In this document: positions 43,249-51,349 of the stretch, in pieces | How the letters are laid out: each line of letters starts with the position of its first letter | How positions within the stretch are numbered: position 1 is the stretch's first letter | Source: PNON01 sp964387025 | Lineage (GTDB): Bacteria > Chloroflexota > Anaerolineae > Anaerolineales > Anaerolineaceae | NCBI GenBank assembly: GCA_964387025.1 | Contig: CAYLUZ010000002.1 | Span: 349,541-413,540, forward strand | Direction of reading: 5' to 3' | Length of the DNA stretch: 64,000 bases | The notes under the pieces: model-generated | Seen by the model: only the letters and a program-made list of their open reading frames with translations | What the model was told of the DNA's origin: nothing | The model's database searches: none | Program-made: the position numbers and the translations under genes

Positions 43249-44280
43249 TCACCATCTGGCAGAATGATCTTCCGCCCAGCCCACCAAGTTGCTTACAACA
43301 AAAACCTGTCCTTTTTCATCGACCAGTTCGCCATTAAAGTGCCCGATCATCTGATGGACCTCGGACCTCAAGATTGCCAGATCTGTTCTGGCAATACGTT
43401 CATAAACGGGCATAAATGTAAGGTTCACAGCTGGGATATTGGTGGTTTTCAACACCCAAGGTTTCATGTAATCCTGTTTATCATAGATAAAGGTGATATC
43501 ACTTCCAATCTTGATCAACTTTCCATCGATTATTATCCCATTCTCAGTAAACCCGGTTCCATCGGTCCACTGGCCACCAAGGTTCACACCAATAGAATGT
43601 CCTTCACTTTTTCCAGCAAAACTGGCCCAATTCCATTTGGATTCGTATTTCCAAATTCCCCGGCCAAAATCCAGGCAGGCATAACTTTCTTGTTGATCAA
43701 AATGAAATTCCCGATTTCCTATAAGTAATTTTCCTGAGGCGGGAAGGCAGGTTTGTTTACTGGTGAATTGGAAGCGATCCTCACTCCAAGGGATGACAAC
43801 ATTGAGCGTTTCATGATTTTCAGGTCGTTCAACTTGAAATTGTGCATCCAGCGTTTCTTTCCCAAACTTGGGGGAACTCACATGGATCGATATTTTCTTT
43901 CCGTCATCCTCAAATTCCACGTTCATCTTTGGATTGTGAAAAACCAATTTACCAAAAACGGTTTCATTCATATCGCAACCTGAACCCAATAGAGTCGAAG
44001 TAGTTAGTTCAATAAAATCATTTGATTTTAGATCCAGAAAATAAGCAAAAACCATCCCCAAGTAATCAATATTCGAAATGGTAATTGAAAATAGCATATC
44101 TTGATTGGTAAAACACCAGTAATTCCATTTTTTCTTACGCAGTGAATGACCTTTTAGGTTGCATATATGCAGGGGGGATTTTGAATACCCTTTCGCTTTT
44201 GGATTAAGGCTGCCATTTTGATCGCACAAATTGACAATAGAAGTTATTTCATTTTCTTGGGTATAAATAGTTGGTTCCAT
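43249..44280 (-). CDS. DUF2804 domain protein
   Basis: A 343-aa protein with the DUF2804 pattern: KKWNYWCFTN (about 50-59), SKWNWASFAGKSEGHSIGVNLG (about 213-234), TDGTGFTENGI (about 238). Predicted mostly beta, cytoplasmic; the fold resembles lipocalin-like AttH domains, with no known reaction. The start is at ATG 44280 with AAGGAAAA upstream rather than the TTG at 44295. It is 16 bp after the Nramp gene, so it belongs to the MgtE_N/Nramp transcript. Confidence 0.8.
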   Translation of the reverse strand: MEPTIYTQENEITSIVNLCDQNGSLNPKAKGYSKSPLHICNLKGHSLRKKKWNYWCFTNQDMLFSITISNIDYLGMVFAYFLDLKSNDFIELTTSTLLGSGCDMNETVFGKLVFHNPKMNVEFEDDGKKISIHVSSPKFGKETLDAQFQVERPENHETLNVVIPWSEDRFQFTSKQTCLPASGKLLIGNREFHFDQQESYACLDFGRGIWKYESKWNWASFAGKSEGHSIGVNLGGQWTDGTGFTENGIIIDGKLIKIGSDITFIYDKQDYMKPWVLKTTNIPAVNLTFMPVYERIARTDLAILRSEVHQMIGHFNGELVDEKGQVFVVSNLVGWAEDHSARW

Positions 44281-44296
44281 ATATTTTCCTTTCAAA

Positions 44297-45565
44297 TTAT
44301 TGCAATGCTACAAATATTCCCGGAAAAAGTGTAGCCAGGATCAATAGGACAGTCAAAATGATAAGAACCACTACAACCACCCAATTGACAATATTGAGAA
44401 CCAGATTATTGGCGAATTTTCCCATGATCTTCTTATCGTTGATCAGTTTCAGCATAACGATCAATATTACCGGTAGAAGCACTCCGTTTAAAGTCTGACT
44501 GGACATCATTGCTTGCACTAGAGATTTAACCGGTAAAAGGATAATTGCCGCTCCTAAAACGATCAACCCGGTGTAAATACTAAAAAAGATGGGTGCTTCA
44601 TGCCAATCCCGATTGACCGCAGCTTCCCATCCAAAGGCCTCGCAAATGACATAGGCTGTGGAAAGTGGGAGAATGGCTGCTGAAAATATGGATGCATTCA
44701 ACAAACCCAGAGCGAATAGAACTTGTGCATATTTCCCAGCCAATGGACCAAGAGCAAGGGCAGCATCTTTTGCATCTGTAATGGTTATCCCGGCTCGATA
44801 CAAAGTTGCCGCGCAGGCTATGGTAATGAAAGCAGCAACCATCACTGCAAAGATTGACCCGATGACTACATCTATCCGCTCATACGAATAGTCTGATATT
44901 TTTAGACCTTTGTCAGCTATTGAAGATTGCTGATAGAACTGCATCCAGGGTGCTATGGTCGTACCAATGATTGTCACTGCAATAGTGAGGTAACCTGCAT
45001 CTAAATGAAAAGTCGGTTTAATCGTCGATGTTAGGACTATATTCCAATCCGGTTTGGCAAGTATTCCTGAAATGACATATGCCAGGTAAATACCTGATGC
45101 AATCAGAAAAACACGTTCAACGGTTTTGTAGTTACCTTTTACTATAAGAAACCAGACAACAATCGCTGCAATTGGTACAGAGATAAATTTACTGACCCCG
45201 AAGATTTCAAGACTGGCAGCAACACCGGCAAATTCTGATACCGTATTGGCTAAATTGGCAATCAATAATATGCCCAGTATAAGGACTGTTACCCTTACCC
45301 CAAGAGATTCACGAATAAGGCTGGATAACCCTTTTCCACTGACGACTCCCAATCTGGCGCTCATCTCCTGGACAATGATCAATGCTATTAGAACGACTGG
45401 CATCATCCACAGGAGGGAAAGTCCGTAATGAGCTCCTGCCACAGAATACGTGGCAATCCCTCCTGCATCATTATCGACATTTGCAGTGATTATTCCCGGT
45501 CCAACAACTGCCAGGAGAAGAAGAATTCGTGCTTTAAACGGGCGCAGCCTAATCGATAAATTCAT
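44297..45565 (-). CDS. Nramp-family divalent metal transporter with atypical metal site
   Basis: A 422-aa protein with about 11 helices. The helix-1 motif DPGN of Mn/Fe transporters reads DNDAG (residues 31-35), and the helix-6 MPH motif reads APW (TTIAPWMQFYQQ, about 201-212), so the metal-selecting methionine is gone. Such substitutions are the mark of the Nramp-related Mg2+ transporter branch (NRMT) rather than Mn/Fe carriers. Its neighbour encodes MgtE_N and CBS domains, supporting Mg2+ or another hard cation. Position 20 bp after that gene shows an operon. Confidence 0.85.
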   Translation of the reverse strand: MNLSIRLRPFKARILLLLAVVGPGIITANVDNDAGGIATYSVAGAHYGLSLLWMMPVVLIALIIVQEMSARLGVVSGKGLSSLIRESLGVRVTVLILGILLIANLANTVSEFAGVAASLEIFGVSKFISVPIAAIVVWFLIVKGNYKTVERVFLIASGIYLAYVISGILAKPDWNIVLTSTIKPTFHLDAGYLTIAVTIIGTTIAPWMQFYQQSSIADKGLKISDYSYERIDVVIGSIFAVMVAAFITIACAATLYRAGITITDAKDAALALGPLAGKYAQVLFALGLLNASIFSAAILPLSTAYVICEAFGWEAAVNRDWHEAPIFFSIYTGLIVLGAAIILLPVKSLVQAMMSSQTLNGVLLPVILIVMLKLINDKKIMGKFANNLVLNIVNWVVVVVLIILTVLLILATLFPGIFVALQ

Positions 45566-45585
45566 TCATTATCCCCTTAATAGAC

Positions 45586-46842
45586 TTATCGATACATACG
45601 TGGTAGTTTATTTTTCCATGCGGTCGGAATGATCTTATCCAGTGCATCATCAGCAGTAACGATACCATGCAGGCAGCGGTCATCATCCACCACCGGGATG
45701 GCGAGCAAGTTGTATTTTGAGATCATCTGGGCAACATCATTCTGTGAATCTTCCAGATGGACGCTTGCTACACGCCTGTGCATGATCTCTTTCAAGTGTG
45801 ACTTCGGTTTTGCCAGCACCAGGTCACTCAACGAAAAGACGCCCATCAAGTGATTTTTTTCATCAGTCACATACACGTAAAAGATCTGTTCTGCCTCACC
45901 TGCTGTTTCGCGAAGCAGTTTGATGGTTTCATCAGCGGTCAAATTTTCACGCACAGCAACAAATTCTGTGGTCATAATTCCACCCGCTGTATCCTCAGCA
46001 TAGGTAAGAAGCTTTCGTACATCCTGGGCATCTTCGGCTTCCATCAATTCAAGAATATCTTCACTACGGCCTTTGGGAAGCTCTGCCAGTAAGTCAGCAG
46101 CTTCGTCTGGAGCCATTTCTTCCAGGACATCTGCTACCCGTTCATCAGCCATACCTTCCACCAGGCTGGCCTGAAATTCAGTTTCGACCTCTTCGAGGGT
46201 GTCTGCCAGTACTTTTACGTCCAACTGGTCAAGGAATTCGCCACTTTGCATCCTGTTCATATCACTGACTATCTCAGCGATATCAGCCGGGTGCAGGTCT
46301 TTCAATCTGTCGCTGGGAACTTTTAATCGCATCGACTCATTTTTCGAAATTAATTCGATCACATCCCAGGAAATTATGGAAGTCTTATTTTCCTTATTTA
46401 ATTTTGAGCTGATCTTTTGGACTTGTTTTCCAAATCCTAACCGACGCATTAATCCCATCCCGCCTATATCAACGTTGACAACAAAATACTGGTCCCCTAC
46501 CTTGCGGATCTCAAGATCATTTACCCGAACTACCCGTACACCATTCGTGTCAATAATCTGCTTATCCAGAATGTCCTTAACTAGAAATAGATCAGAACTT
46601 GCCGGTTCTATGGAACGTAAATCCTTTTGATGTTTATGTAATGGGATTGCTGGCGCTATTAATACTGCTACATCTTCAATTGAAATAATCTTCTTTCCAC
46701 TTGATGTTTTTACAACAATTCCAATGATCATGGGGTGGGAATATTTTGTTTGATTGGTAGCCAGCAGATCTTCAAGAGAACCGATGGATTCTCCTTCGAA
46801 ATCTGCAACTTTCTTGCCGAGCATTTCGCTGATAAATGCCAT
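45586..46842 (-). CDS. PRC-barrel / MgtE_N / CBS soluble protein
   Basis: A 418-aa protein without membrane helices. Two PRC-barrel-like segments (about 1-75 and 82-160), an MgtE N-terminal superhelical domain (about 175-280; LHPADIAEIV, MAPDEAADLLAELP) and a CBS pair (about 285-405; AGGIMTTEFVAV, MHRRVASVHLEDS). It is therefore the cytosolic gate and sensor of an MgtE channel without the channel. It probably senses Mg2+ or nucleotides and regulates the Nramp-like carrier encoded 20 bp downstream. SD GGGAGGG. Confidence 0.85.
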   Translation of the reverse strand: MAFISEMLGKKVADFEGESIGSLEDLLATNQTKYSHPMIIGIVVKTSSGKKIISIEDVAVLIAPAIPLHKHQKDLRSIEPASSDLFLVKDILDKQIIDTNGVRVVRVNDLEIRKVGDQYFVVNVDIGGMGLMRRLGFGKQVQKISSKLNKENKTSIISWDVIELISKNESMRLKVPSDRLKDLHPADIAEIVSDMNRMQSGEFLDQLDVKVLADTLEEVETEFQASLVEGMADERVADVLEEMAPDEAADLLAELPKGRSEDILELMEAEDAQDVRKLLTYAEDTAGGIMTTEFVAVRENLTADETIKLLRETAGEAEQIFYVYVTDEKNHLMGVFSLSDLVLAKPKSHLKEIMHRRVASVHLEDSQNDVAQMISKYNLLAIPVVDDDRCLHGIVTADDALDKIIPTAWKNKLPRMYR

Positions 46843-46950
46843 ATTACCCTCCCGCCCTTGAATTTTTCTAACTCACGATGCTCACATGGTAACACCTTCA
46901 AATTCATACGTCAATATTCACAATTAACAGAATATTGCGGTAATTAAGGA

Positions 46951-46969
46951 AAAAATCCCGGCGGGTTTT
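46951..46969 (-). terminator. Terminator after the FtsB-like gene
   Basis: On the minus strand AAAACCC-GCC-GGGATTTTTT forms a short hairpin with a U-run, about 40 bases after the stop. Confidence 0.45.
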
Positions 46970-47007
46970 CTACAGGGTTTTTAAGAAAATAGAATTGGTA
47001 TAAAAAC

Positions 47008-47397
47008 TTATTGGCTAAAGAAAAGGAGCCCCCATACTTGCCAGTTACTGACAACCTCAGGGGTAATTACGACTTCAGGTGTCGGTTGAGGAGTAAAATT
47101 TGGATCAGGAAGCATGATGATCGGTTCATCTCCAGGTCTGGCCATAAAAGCTTCCTCACGTGCCCATTTCTCAGCAGCCGCATCTGAATTAGCGTATGCG
47201 ATTTGGGTCTGCAGAACTCCTTCTGTGGCTCGAAGTTCTGAAACCTGTGTGGCCATCATGTCCCGCTCTGCAGAAAGACGGAAAAGTTCCTCCACCCGGT
47301 TATTAAAATCGAGAATCAAAAATGCCAGGAATATCAATCCTGCTGCTGCAAAAATCTTTTTAGATCTCGATAAAAGCCGGGCGAATCGCTCGATCAT
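47008..47397 (-). CDS. FtsB/DivIC-like septum formation initiator
   Basis: A 129-aa bitopic membrane protein: short basic N-terminus, one helix (about 15-30), a coiled coil (about 35-68) and the family tail WAREEAFMARPGDEPIIMLP (about 78-97), then a Pro/Thr-rich end. FtsB-like proteins join the divisome with FtsL and FtsQ. Single gene just downstream (on its strand) of tRNA-Leu, from which it is separated by the tRNA terminator. Confidence 0.8.
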   Translation of the reverse strand: MIERFARLLSRSKKIFAAAGLIFLAFLILDFNNRVEELFRLSAERDMMATQVSELRATEGVLQTQIAYANSDAAAEKWAREEAFMARPGDEPIIMLPDPNFTPQPTPEVVITPEVVSNWQVWGLLFFSQ

Positions 47398-47450
47398 CTT
47401 AATTAATATACCTCAGTAGAACCTGTGGTGCAAGATATTTACCAATGAAA

Positions 47451-47473
47451 AAGACCTCGTAATTCGAGGTCTT
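47451..47473 (-). terminator. Terminator of tRNA-Leu
   Basis: 9-bp perfect arms AAGACCTCG/CGAGGTCTT with a 5-base loop, followed on the minus strand by TTTCATT. It begins one base after the tRNA 3' end. Confidence 0.75.
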
Positions 47474-47474
47474 G

Positions 47475-47558
47475 TGCCGAAGGAGGGATTTGAACCCTCA
47501 CGAGGATAATCCCACTACGCCCTGAACGTAGCGCGTCTGCCAATTCCGCCACTTCGGC
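47475..47558 (-). tRNA. tRNA-Leu (CAG)
   Basis: Class II tRNA on the minus strand: acceptor GCCGAAG/CTTCGGC with discriminator A, anticodon stem CTACG/CGTAG with loop TTCAGGG (anticodon CAG), a long variable arm (TGGGATTATCCTC) and T-arm with GTTCAAAT. 84 nt, CCA not encoded. Confidence 0.95.
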
Positions 47559-47569
47559 TAAGTGGGTGT

Positions 47570-47597
47570 ATTTTACCAGATTTCATCCAATTGTCAA
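47570..47597 (-). promoter_or_regulatory. Promoter of tRNA-Leu
   Basis: On the minus strand TTGACA (plus 47592-47597) and TAAAAT (plus 47570-47575) are separated by 16 bp, 11 bases upstream of the tRNA. The remaining stretch up to 47842 shows no convincing gene. Confidence 0.65.
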
Positions 47598-47842
47598 AGC
47601 AGGAAGGTTGAGGCTACAATTCAAATCCTTTTTATATTTCTTTTTCCTATGATTTTGTATTCTTTCATAACTAGATCTTTTTCAACCATACTCATAGATC
47701 ATTGCTTCCAAATAGATTCTGCCATAGTGTCAGTGTTAGGAAAACAGGTTCAAGATAAAATTTTGGCAACCAAGGCAGATTTCATCCATTTGCAACTTGC
47801 AATGGCACGAAACATGCAAAAAAACTAATTGTTAAGGTGAAC

Positions 47843-48676
47843 ATGAAACCATTAAATATTAACCCGCCTACCAAACCATTGAGGCCAATACATCCTCAAA
47901 CCTTGCACTCATTACTTGCTCTTGCCGCAGAAAATCGTCCAGAGAAAATCCCGGCCGCGATATCCAGGGCTGTATCAAATATTACCCATGCTGAAATCTG
48001 TTTTTTAATCTCAATTCCTGATGATGATGGGAATATTACACTTTTTGAAGGATTCAACCTGGCCGTAGAGGAGATGATTCCCGGAAAGATCATCCAATCG
48101 AGTAAAAAACAGTTGATCGCTGAAAAACTAAAGATCTCCCAGCCTTACTGGAATAATGATCCTGAGGACGTAACCATATTTTTTACTAATAGTTCAGACA
48201 AGGTAAAATCCACAGTATTAATGTGCCCTGTTATTACTACCCAACGTGAACCCATTGGCGGTATTATGCTTTTATCACCGTTTTCCCATCGCGTTTGGGA
48301 TAGCCAGGATCTCATCCAACTAACTGCCTTGGTTGATACAATAGCGCATATTCTTCAACGAGTCGATTACATTGCAACCCTGGAAGAGAAATTATCTCAA
48401 TCGACTGCTGAAAAAATACTCTTAACAACTCGAGAAACACCAGTCGCAAAAGTAAATATTGATGTCACCCTTCCAACCGAAAAAGATGTATTTATCCCGA
48501 AGACAAAAATGGGTAGAATTTTCCAGCAATCCAAGAACCAACCTTTTTATAATATTGAAGCAGCCATGCTTTTGGATGAAGTGTCATATTTATCATCTGA
48601 CCTTGCGCTCGTTAAAGATAAACCCACTCAATTTTCTGGAAATGTAACACCGGTAATAGGGGTTACAGATGGCTGA
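47843..48676 (+). CDS. GAF-domain protein
   Basis: A 277-aa soluble protein. Residues about 20-175 look like a GAF sensor domain: an acidic start (ISRAVSNITHAEICFLIS), core strand VLMCPVITTQREPIGGIMLLSPFSHR (about 131-156) and the final helix LIQLTALVDTIAHILQRV. The remaining 100 residues are a low-similarity tail. ATG 47843 with SD AAGGTG is preferred to GTG 47837. It overlaps the next gene, a degenerate histidine kinase, by eight bases, so the pair may act as a split sensor. The ligand is unknown. Confidence 0.7.
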   Translation: MKPLNINPPTKPLRPIHPQTLHSLLALAAENRPEKIPAAISRAVSNITHAEICFLISIPDDDGNITLFEGFNLAVEEMIPGKIIQSSKKQLIAEKLKISQPYWNNDPEDVTIFFTNSSDKVKSTVLMCPVITTQREPIGGIMLLSPFSHRVWDSQDLIQLTALVDTIAHILQRVDYIATLEEKLSQSTAEKILLTTRETPVAKVNIDVTLPTEKDVFIPKTKMGRIFQQSKNQPFYNIEAAMLLDEVSYLSSDLALVKDKPTQFSGNVTPVIGVTDG

Positions 48677-49316
48677 ACCAGAAGATATCGATGTTGTCAG
48701 GTCAGCGGTAGCTGCGATCCTTGGATATTCAGATCTACTGATGAGTGAGTCCGCTGGAATATTGACTCCTCTCCAGAAAAGATTTTTATCCAGGATTAAA
48801 GTCTCAGCAACAAAGATTAATACGGCGACCACCAATGATGATCGGATCAAAGAATCTACATTCTATAAGGCAAAATTTGTTCAGATTATTTTTGATCAGG
48901 TTCTCAAGAAAGTGTTGTTCGAGTTTGGCACATTGATCACCCAAAAAGGGATAAAAATTGAACTGGTAAATCCAGGAAAATTACCGGTAATTCAATCCAG
49001 TTACATGGATATTGAAAATATTCTGCGAAAGGTGATTAATACAGTCTTACAGGAAACTCCAGTCAATGGAAAGGTTATTATCCTATTGAAAAGTGAACAC
49101 CAATCTAAGGGTCGAAGATCAATTCTCTGCTCAATTACATCCTACCTTCATGGATCGAACCTGAAGCCGGCAATTTTCCCCGGAGAGATGGATAAGGGAT
49201 TGGAAAACGAATTATCTTCTTCCCTTTCCAGCATCAACGGGCAGGTTTGGATTAACCAAGCCATTCACGAGCTAAAAACGGTACATTTGCTTTTTATGAA
49301 CAATGCCGATGAATAA
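48669..49316 (+). CDS. Degenerate histidine kinase-like protein
   Basis: A 215-aa protein. VRSAVAAILGYSDLLMSESAG (about 10-30) aligns by eye with the HisKA dimerisation helix that normally reads His-Glu-hydrophobic-Arg-Thr-Pro before IxGYSELL, but the phospho-acceptor His is absent. A second region with SSYMDIENILRKVINTVLQETP (about 110-131) resembles the N-box, with the catalytic Asn replaced by Thr or Val, and no G-box is evident. It is probably a non-catalytic adaptor working with the GAF protein it overlaps. It is followed two bases later by an LCP gene. Confidence 0.55.
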   Translation: MAEPEDIDVVRSAVAAILGYSDLLMSESAGILTPLQKRFLSRIKVSATKINTATTNDDRIKESTFYKAKFVQIIFDQVLKKVLFEFGTLITQKGIKIELVNPGKLPVIQSSYMDIENILRKVINTVLQETPVNGKVIILLKSEHQSKGRRSILCSITSYLHGSNLKPAIFPGEMDKGLENELSSSLSSINGQVWINQAIHELKTVHLLFMNNADE

Positions 49317-49318
49317 TC

Positions 49319-50371
49319 ATGCATAGGAAATTTCTATTATTAATATTTCTATTACTATTTATCGGGCTTGCTTGCAGATCTCCAATTCATTACATGGAAG
49401 AAAAGAAGGCTGGGCTTGGATCGGTCTCTTTGATCCAAATAGAAACAATTGCTTTATTAACTAAAAATTCTCAAAAATCGATACCAACAATTCCAATATT
49501 ACCGACATCTACATCCTTGCCCGAACCGACTCTTACTCCGATACCTACTCCTACTGTAGAACCCACTCCTGAAGCATATTACCCGGGCGGAGTGATTCGC
49601 ATTCCTCAACAATCTGGCCAGATGAATATATTACTCCTGGGTTCTGATGAAAGACCAGGCGGTGGTTTTCGGACAGACGTTATTATCCTGTTAAATATTA
49701 ACCCTGACACAGGCAAAGCCAGTATCGTTTCCTTTCCGAGGGATCTGTATCTGCTCTTACCGGATTACGGTTATGAACGAATTAATACCAGCCAGGAATT
49801 TGGGGGTTTTGAATTAACCCAGAAGACTTTTGAATACAATTTCGGTATCCATCCTGATTATTACATGTTGGCGAATTTTGCAGGGTTTAAAAATATTATA
49901 GATATTCTAGGTGGCATCGATGTCAATTCAGCAGCACCGCTTTATGATCGCTGCGATATTCCAGGCATGGCAAGTAAAAGCTGTGGTGTTGAAGCAGGCT
50001 TCAACCATTTTGACAGTGAAATGGCCTTGTGGTATGCCAGATCACGGTATTCAACCAGCGACGATGACCGGGTACGAAGATGTCAGGAAATCATGGTCAG
50101 CCTATTCAATGCTTTGATGAGTCGCAATGCTGTAGATAATGGACCTGCTATTTTTCTGGAATTCCAAAGTAGTGTGGAAACAAATCTTACTCTGGATGGT
50201 ATCCTAAATATATTGCCAATTGCCAGAAACCTTAACCAACCTGGTATGTTCCACCAATACACTTTTGGACCAGATCAGGCGACTGTTTGGATCCCTCCAT
50301 CCGGTGCATATTTATTGTTACCTAACCCAGATGCGATCCACAGTTTATTGATCGAAGCTTTATCAAATTGA
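49319..50371 (+). CDS. LytR-CpsA-Psr (LCP) family protein
   Basis: A 350-aa extracytoplasmic enzyme family that attaches polymers to peptidoglycan or other acceptors. N-terminal signal with lipobox FIGLAC (Cys 19), then a Pro/Thr linker of PTPTPE-type repeats (about 60-90). LCP motifs: NILLLGSDERPGG (about 102-114), FRTDVIILL (about 116), IVSFPRDLYLLLP (about 135-147) and ALWYARSRYSTSDDDRVRR (about 237-255). A lipoprotein anchor instead of a transmembrane helix is notable. Stop TGA overlaps the promoter of the next gene. Confidence 0.9.
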   Translation: MHRKFLLLIFLLLFIGLACRSPIHYMEEKKAGLGSVSLIQIETIALLTKNSQKSIPTIPILPTSTSLPEPTLTPIPTPTVEPTPEAYYPGGVIRIPQQSGQMNILLLGSDERPGGGFRTDVIILLNINPDTGKASIVSFPRDLYLLLPDYGYERINTSQEFGGFELTQKTFEYNFGIHPDYYMLANFAGFKNIIDILGGIDVNSAAPLYDRCDIPGMASKSCGVEAGFNHFDSEMALWYARSRYSTSDDDRVRRCQEIMVSLFNALMSRNAVDNGPAIFLEFQSSVETNLTLDGILNILPIARNLNQPGMFHQYTFGPDQATVWIPPSGAYLLLPNPDAIHSLLIEALSN

Positions 50372-50396
50372 CATTTTATTTATAAAATCGTACAAT
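50368..50396 (+). promoter_or_regulatory. Promoter of the recombinase-like gene
   Basis: TTGACA (50368-50373) and TACAAT (50391-50396) have a 17-bp spacer; the -35 includes the LCP stop codon. The transcript has a 5' leader of about 25 bases with SD AAGGAG. Confidence 0.65.
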
Positions 50397-50425
50397 AACT
50401 ATGCGCAATCCATTAAGGAGCTTTT

Positions 50426-51325
50426 ATGAATGACCAAATCACAACCGTATTACATATCACTCCCGCAACAAATATCATACCAGCCTTAAATTCGTGGAAG
50501 CTTTACCTGGCTGATCAAAATCGTTCTCTACATACTATCAAGGCATTCGCAGCAGATATCCGCTTATTATGCGATTTTCTGCCTGTGGATGGTACCCTGG
50601 GATCCATCACAACATCTGATTTGAACAATTTCCTGGAGTGGCTCCAAAAAGGACGGTCCATACCTTGCAGCCCAAAAACTCTAGCCAGGCGGATCACGTC
50701 ATTAAAATCATTTTTTAATTGGTTAAGTAAATATGGAGTTCTTACCGTTAATCCAGCTGAGAAAGTATTACAACAATCCGTCATTAGCCCCCTTCCAGAA
50801 GTATTATCTCCTCAGGAAACCCAGGATCTTTACCATTCTGCAGAAAAACTACGCAAAGGGAAAAGACCCGATTCACGACCATTTTGTCTTTTTGGTTTAT
50901 TGATCGAGACTGGAATTAAGAAAGGTGAATGCCTTGGTATTAGTATTCATCATCTTGAACTGCAGGATCCGTTGAATGCCTCAGTCTTTATTCGTTATTC
51001 AAATCCTCAGTATAGACTTAAAGAGCGAAAGATCAAATTATCGGCAGAGTGGGTTGAAGCCTGCAATGAGTTTATGGCACAGTACTCTCCAACTGATAAG
51101 CTTTTCAATTGGTCCCAACGGCGGCTGGAATATATTCTGGAAGAGCTTGGAAATTCAGCCGGTCTAAGAAAACATTTGTCATTCGATATGTGCCGCTGGA
51201 CCAGTGTTTTACATGACTGGAAGTCAGAAACCGAAACAGACTTTATCCGTCAGAAACTGGGCATATCCAAGATCCAATGGCGTGAAATATCAATGAAATT
51301 AAAAGAATTGTCTACCAAGAATTAA
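50426..51325 (+). CDS. Tyrosine recombinase-like protein lacking catalytic residues
   Basis: A 299-aa protein with XerC/D architecture: N-terminal SAM-like core-binding domain (about 20-105; SLHTIKAFAADIRLLCDFL, RRITSLKSFFNWL) and a C-terminal catalytic-like domain (about 120-295). By eye alignment the first Arg (TGxR) is Lys (ETGIKKGE), the HxLRH box is DMCRW, and the LGH...Y segment is LGISKIQWREIS, so both active-site His and the tyrosine nucleophile are missing. It is too intact and too well expressed (near-consensus promoter) to look like decay; a DNA-binding or structural role is likely. Confidence 0.75.
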   Translation: MNDQITTVLHITPATNIIPALNSWKLYLADQNRSLHTIKAFAADIRLLCDFLPVDGTLGSITTSDLNNFLEWLQKGRSIPCSPKTLARRITSLKSFFNWLSKYGVLTVNPAEKVLQQSVISPLPEVLSPQETQDLYHSAEKLRKGKRPDSRPFCLFGLLIETGIKKGECLGISIHHLELQDPLNASVFIRYSNPQYRLKERKIKLSAEWVEACNEFMAQYSPTDKLFNWSQRRLEYILEELGNSAGLRKHLSFDMCRWTSVLHDWKSETETDFIRQKLGISKIQWREISMKLKELSTKN

Positions 51326-51349
51326 TTGTATCTACAGGATGTTTGAATA

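Noticed and set aside
47562..47828. 88-codon frame before the GAF gene
   Set aside because: It covers the tRNA-Leu promoter, has no SD and no recognisable features.
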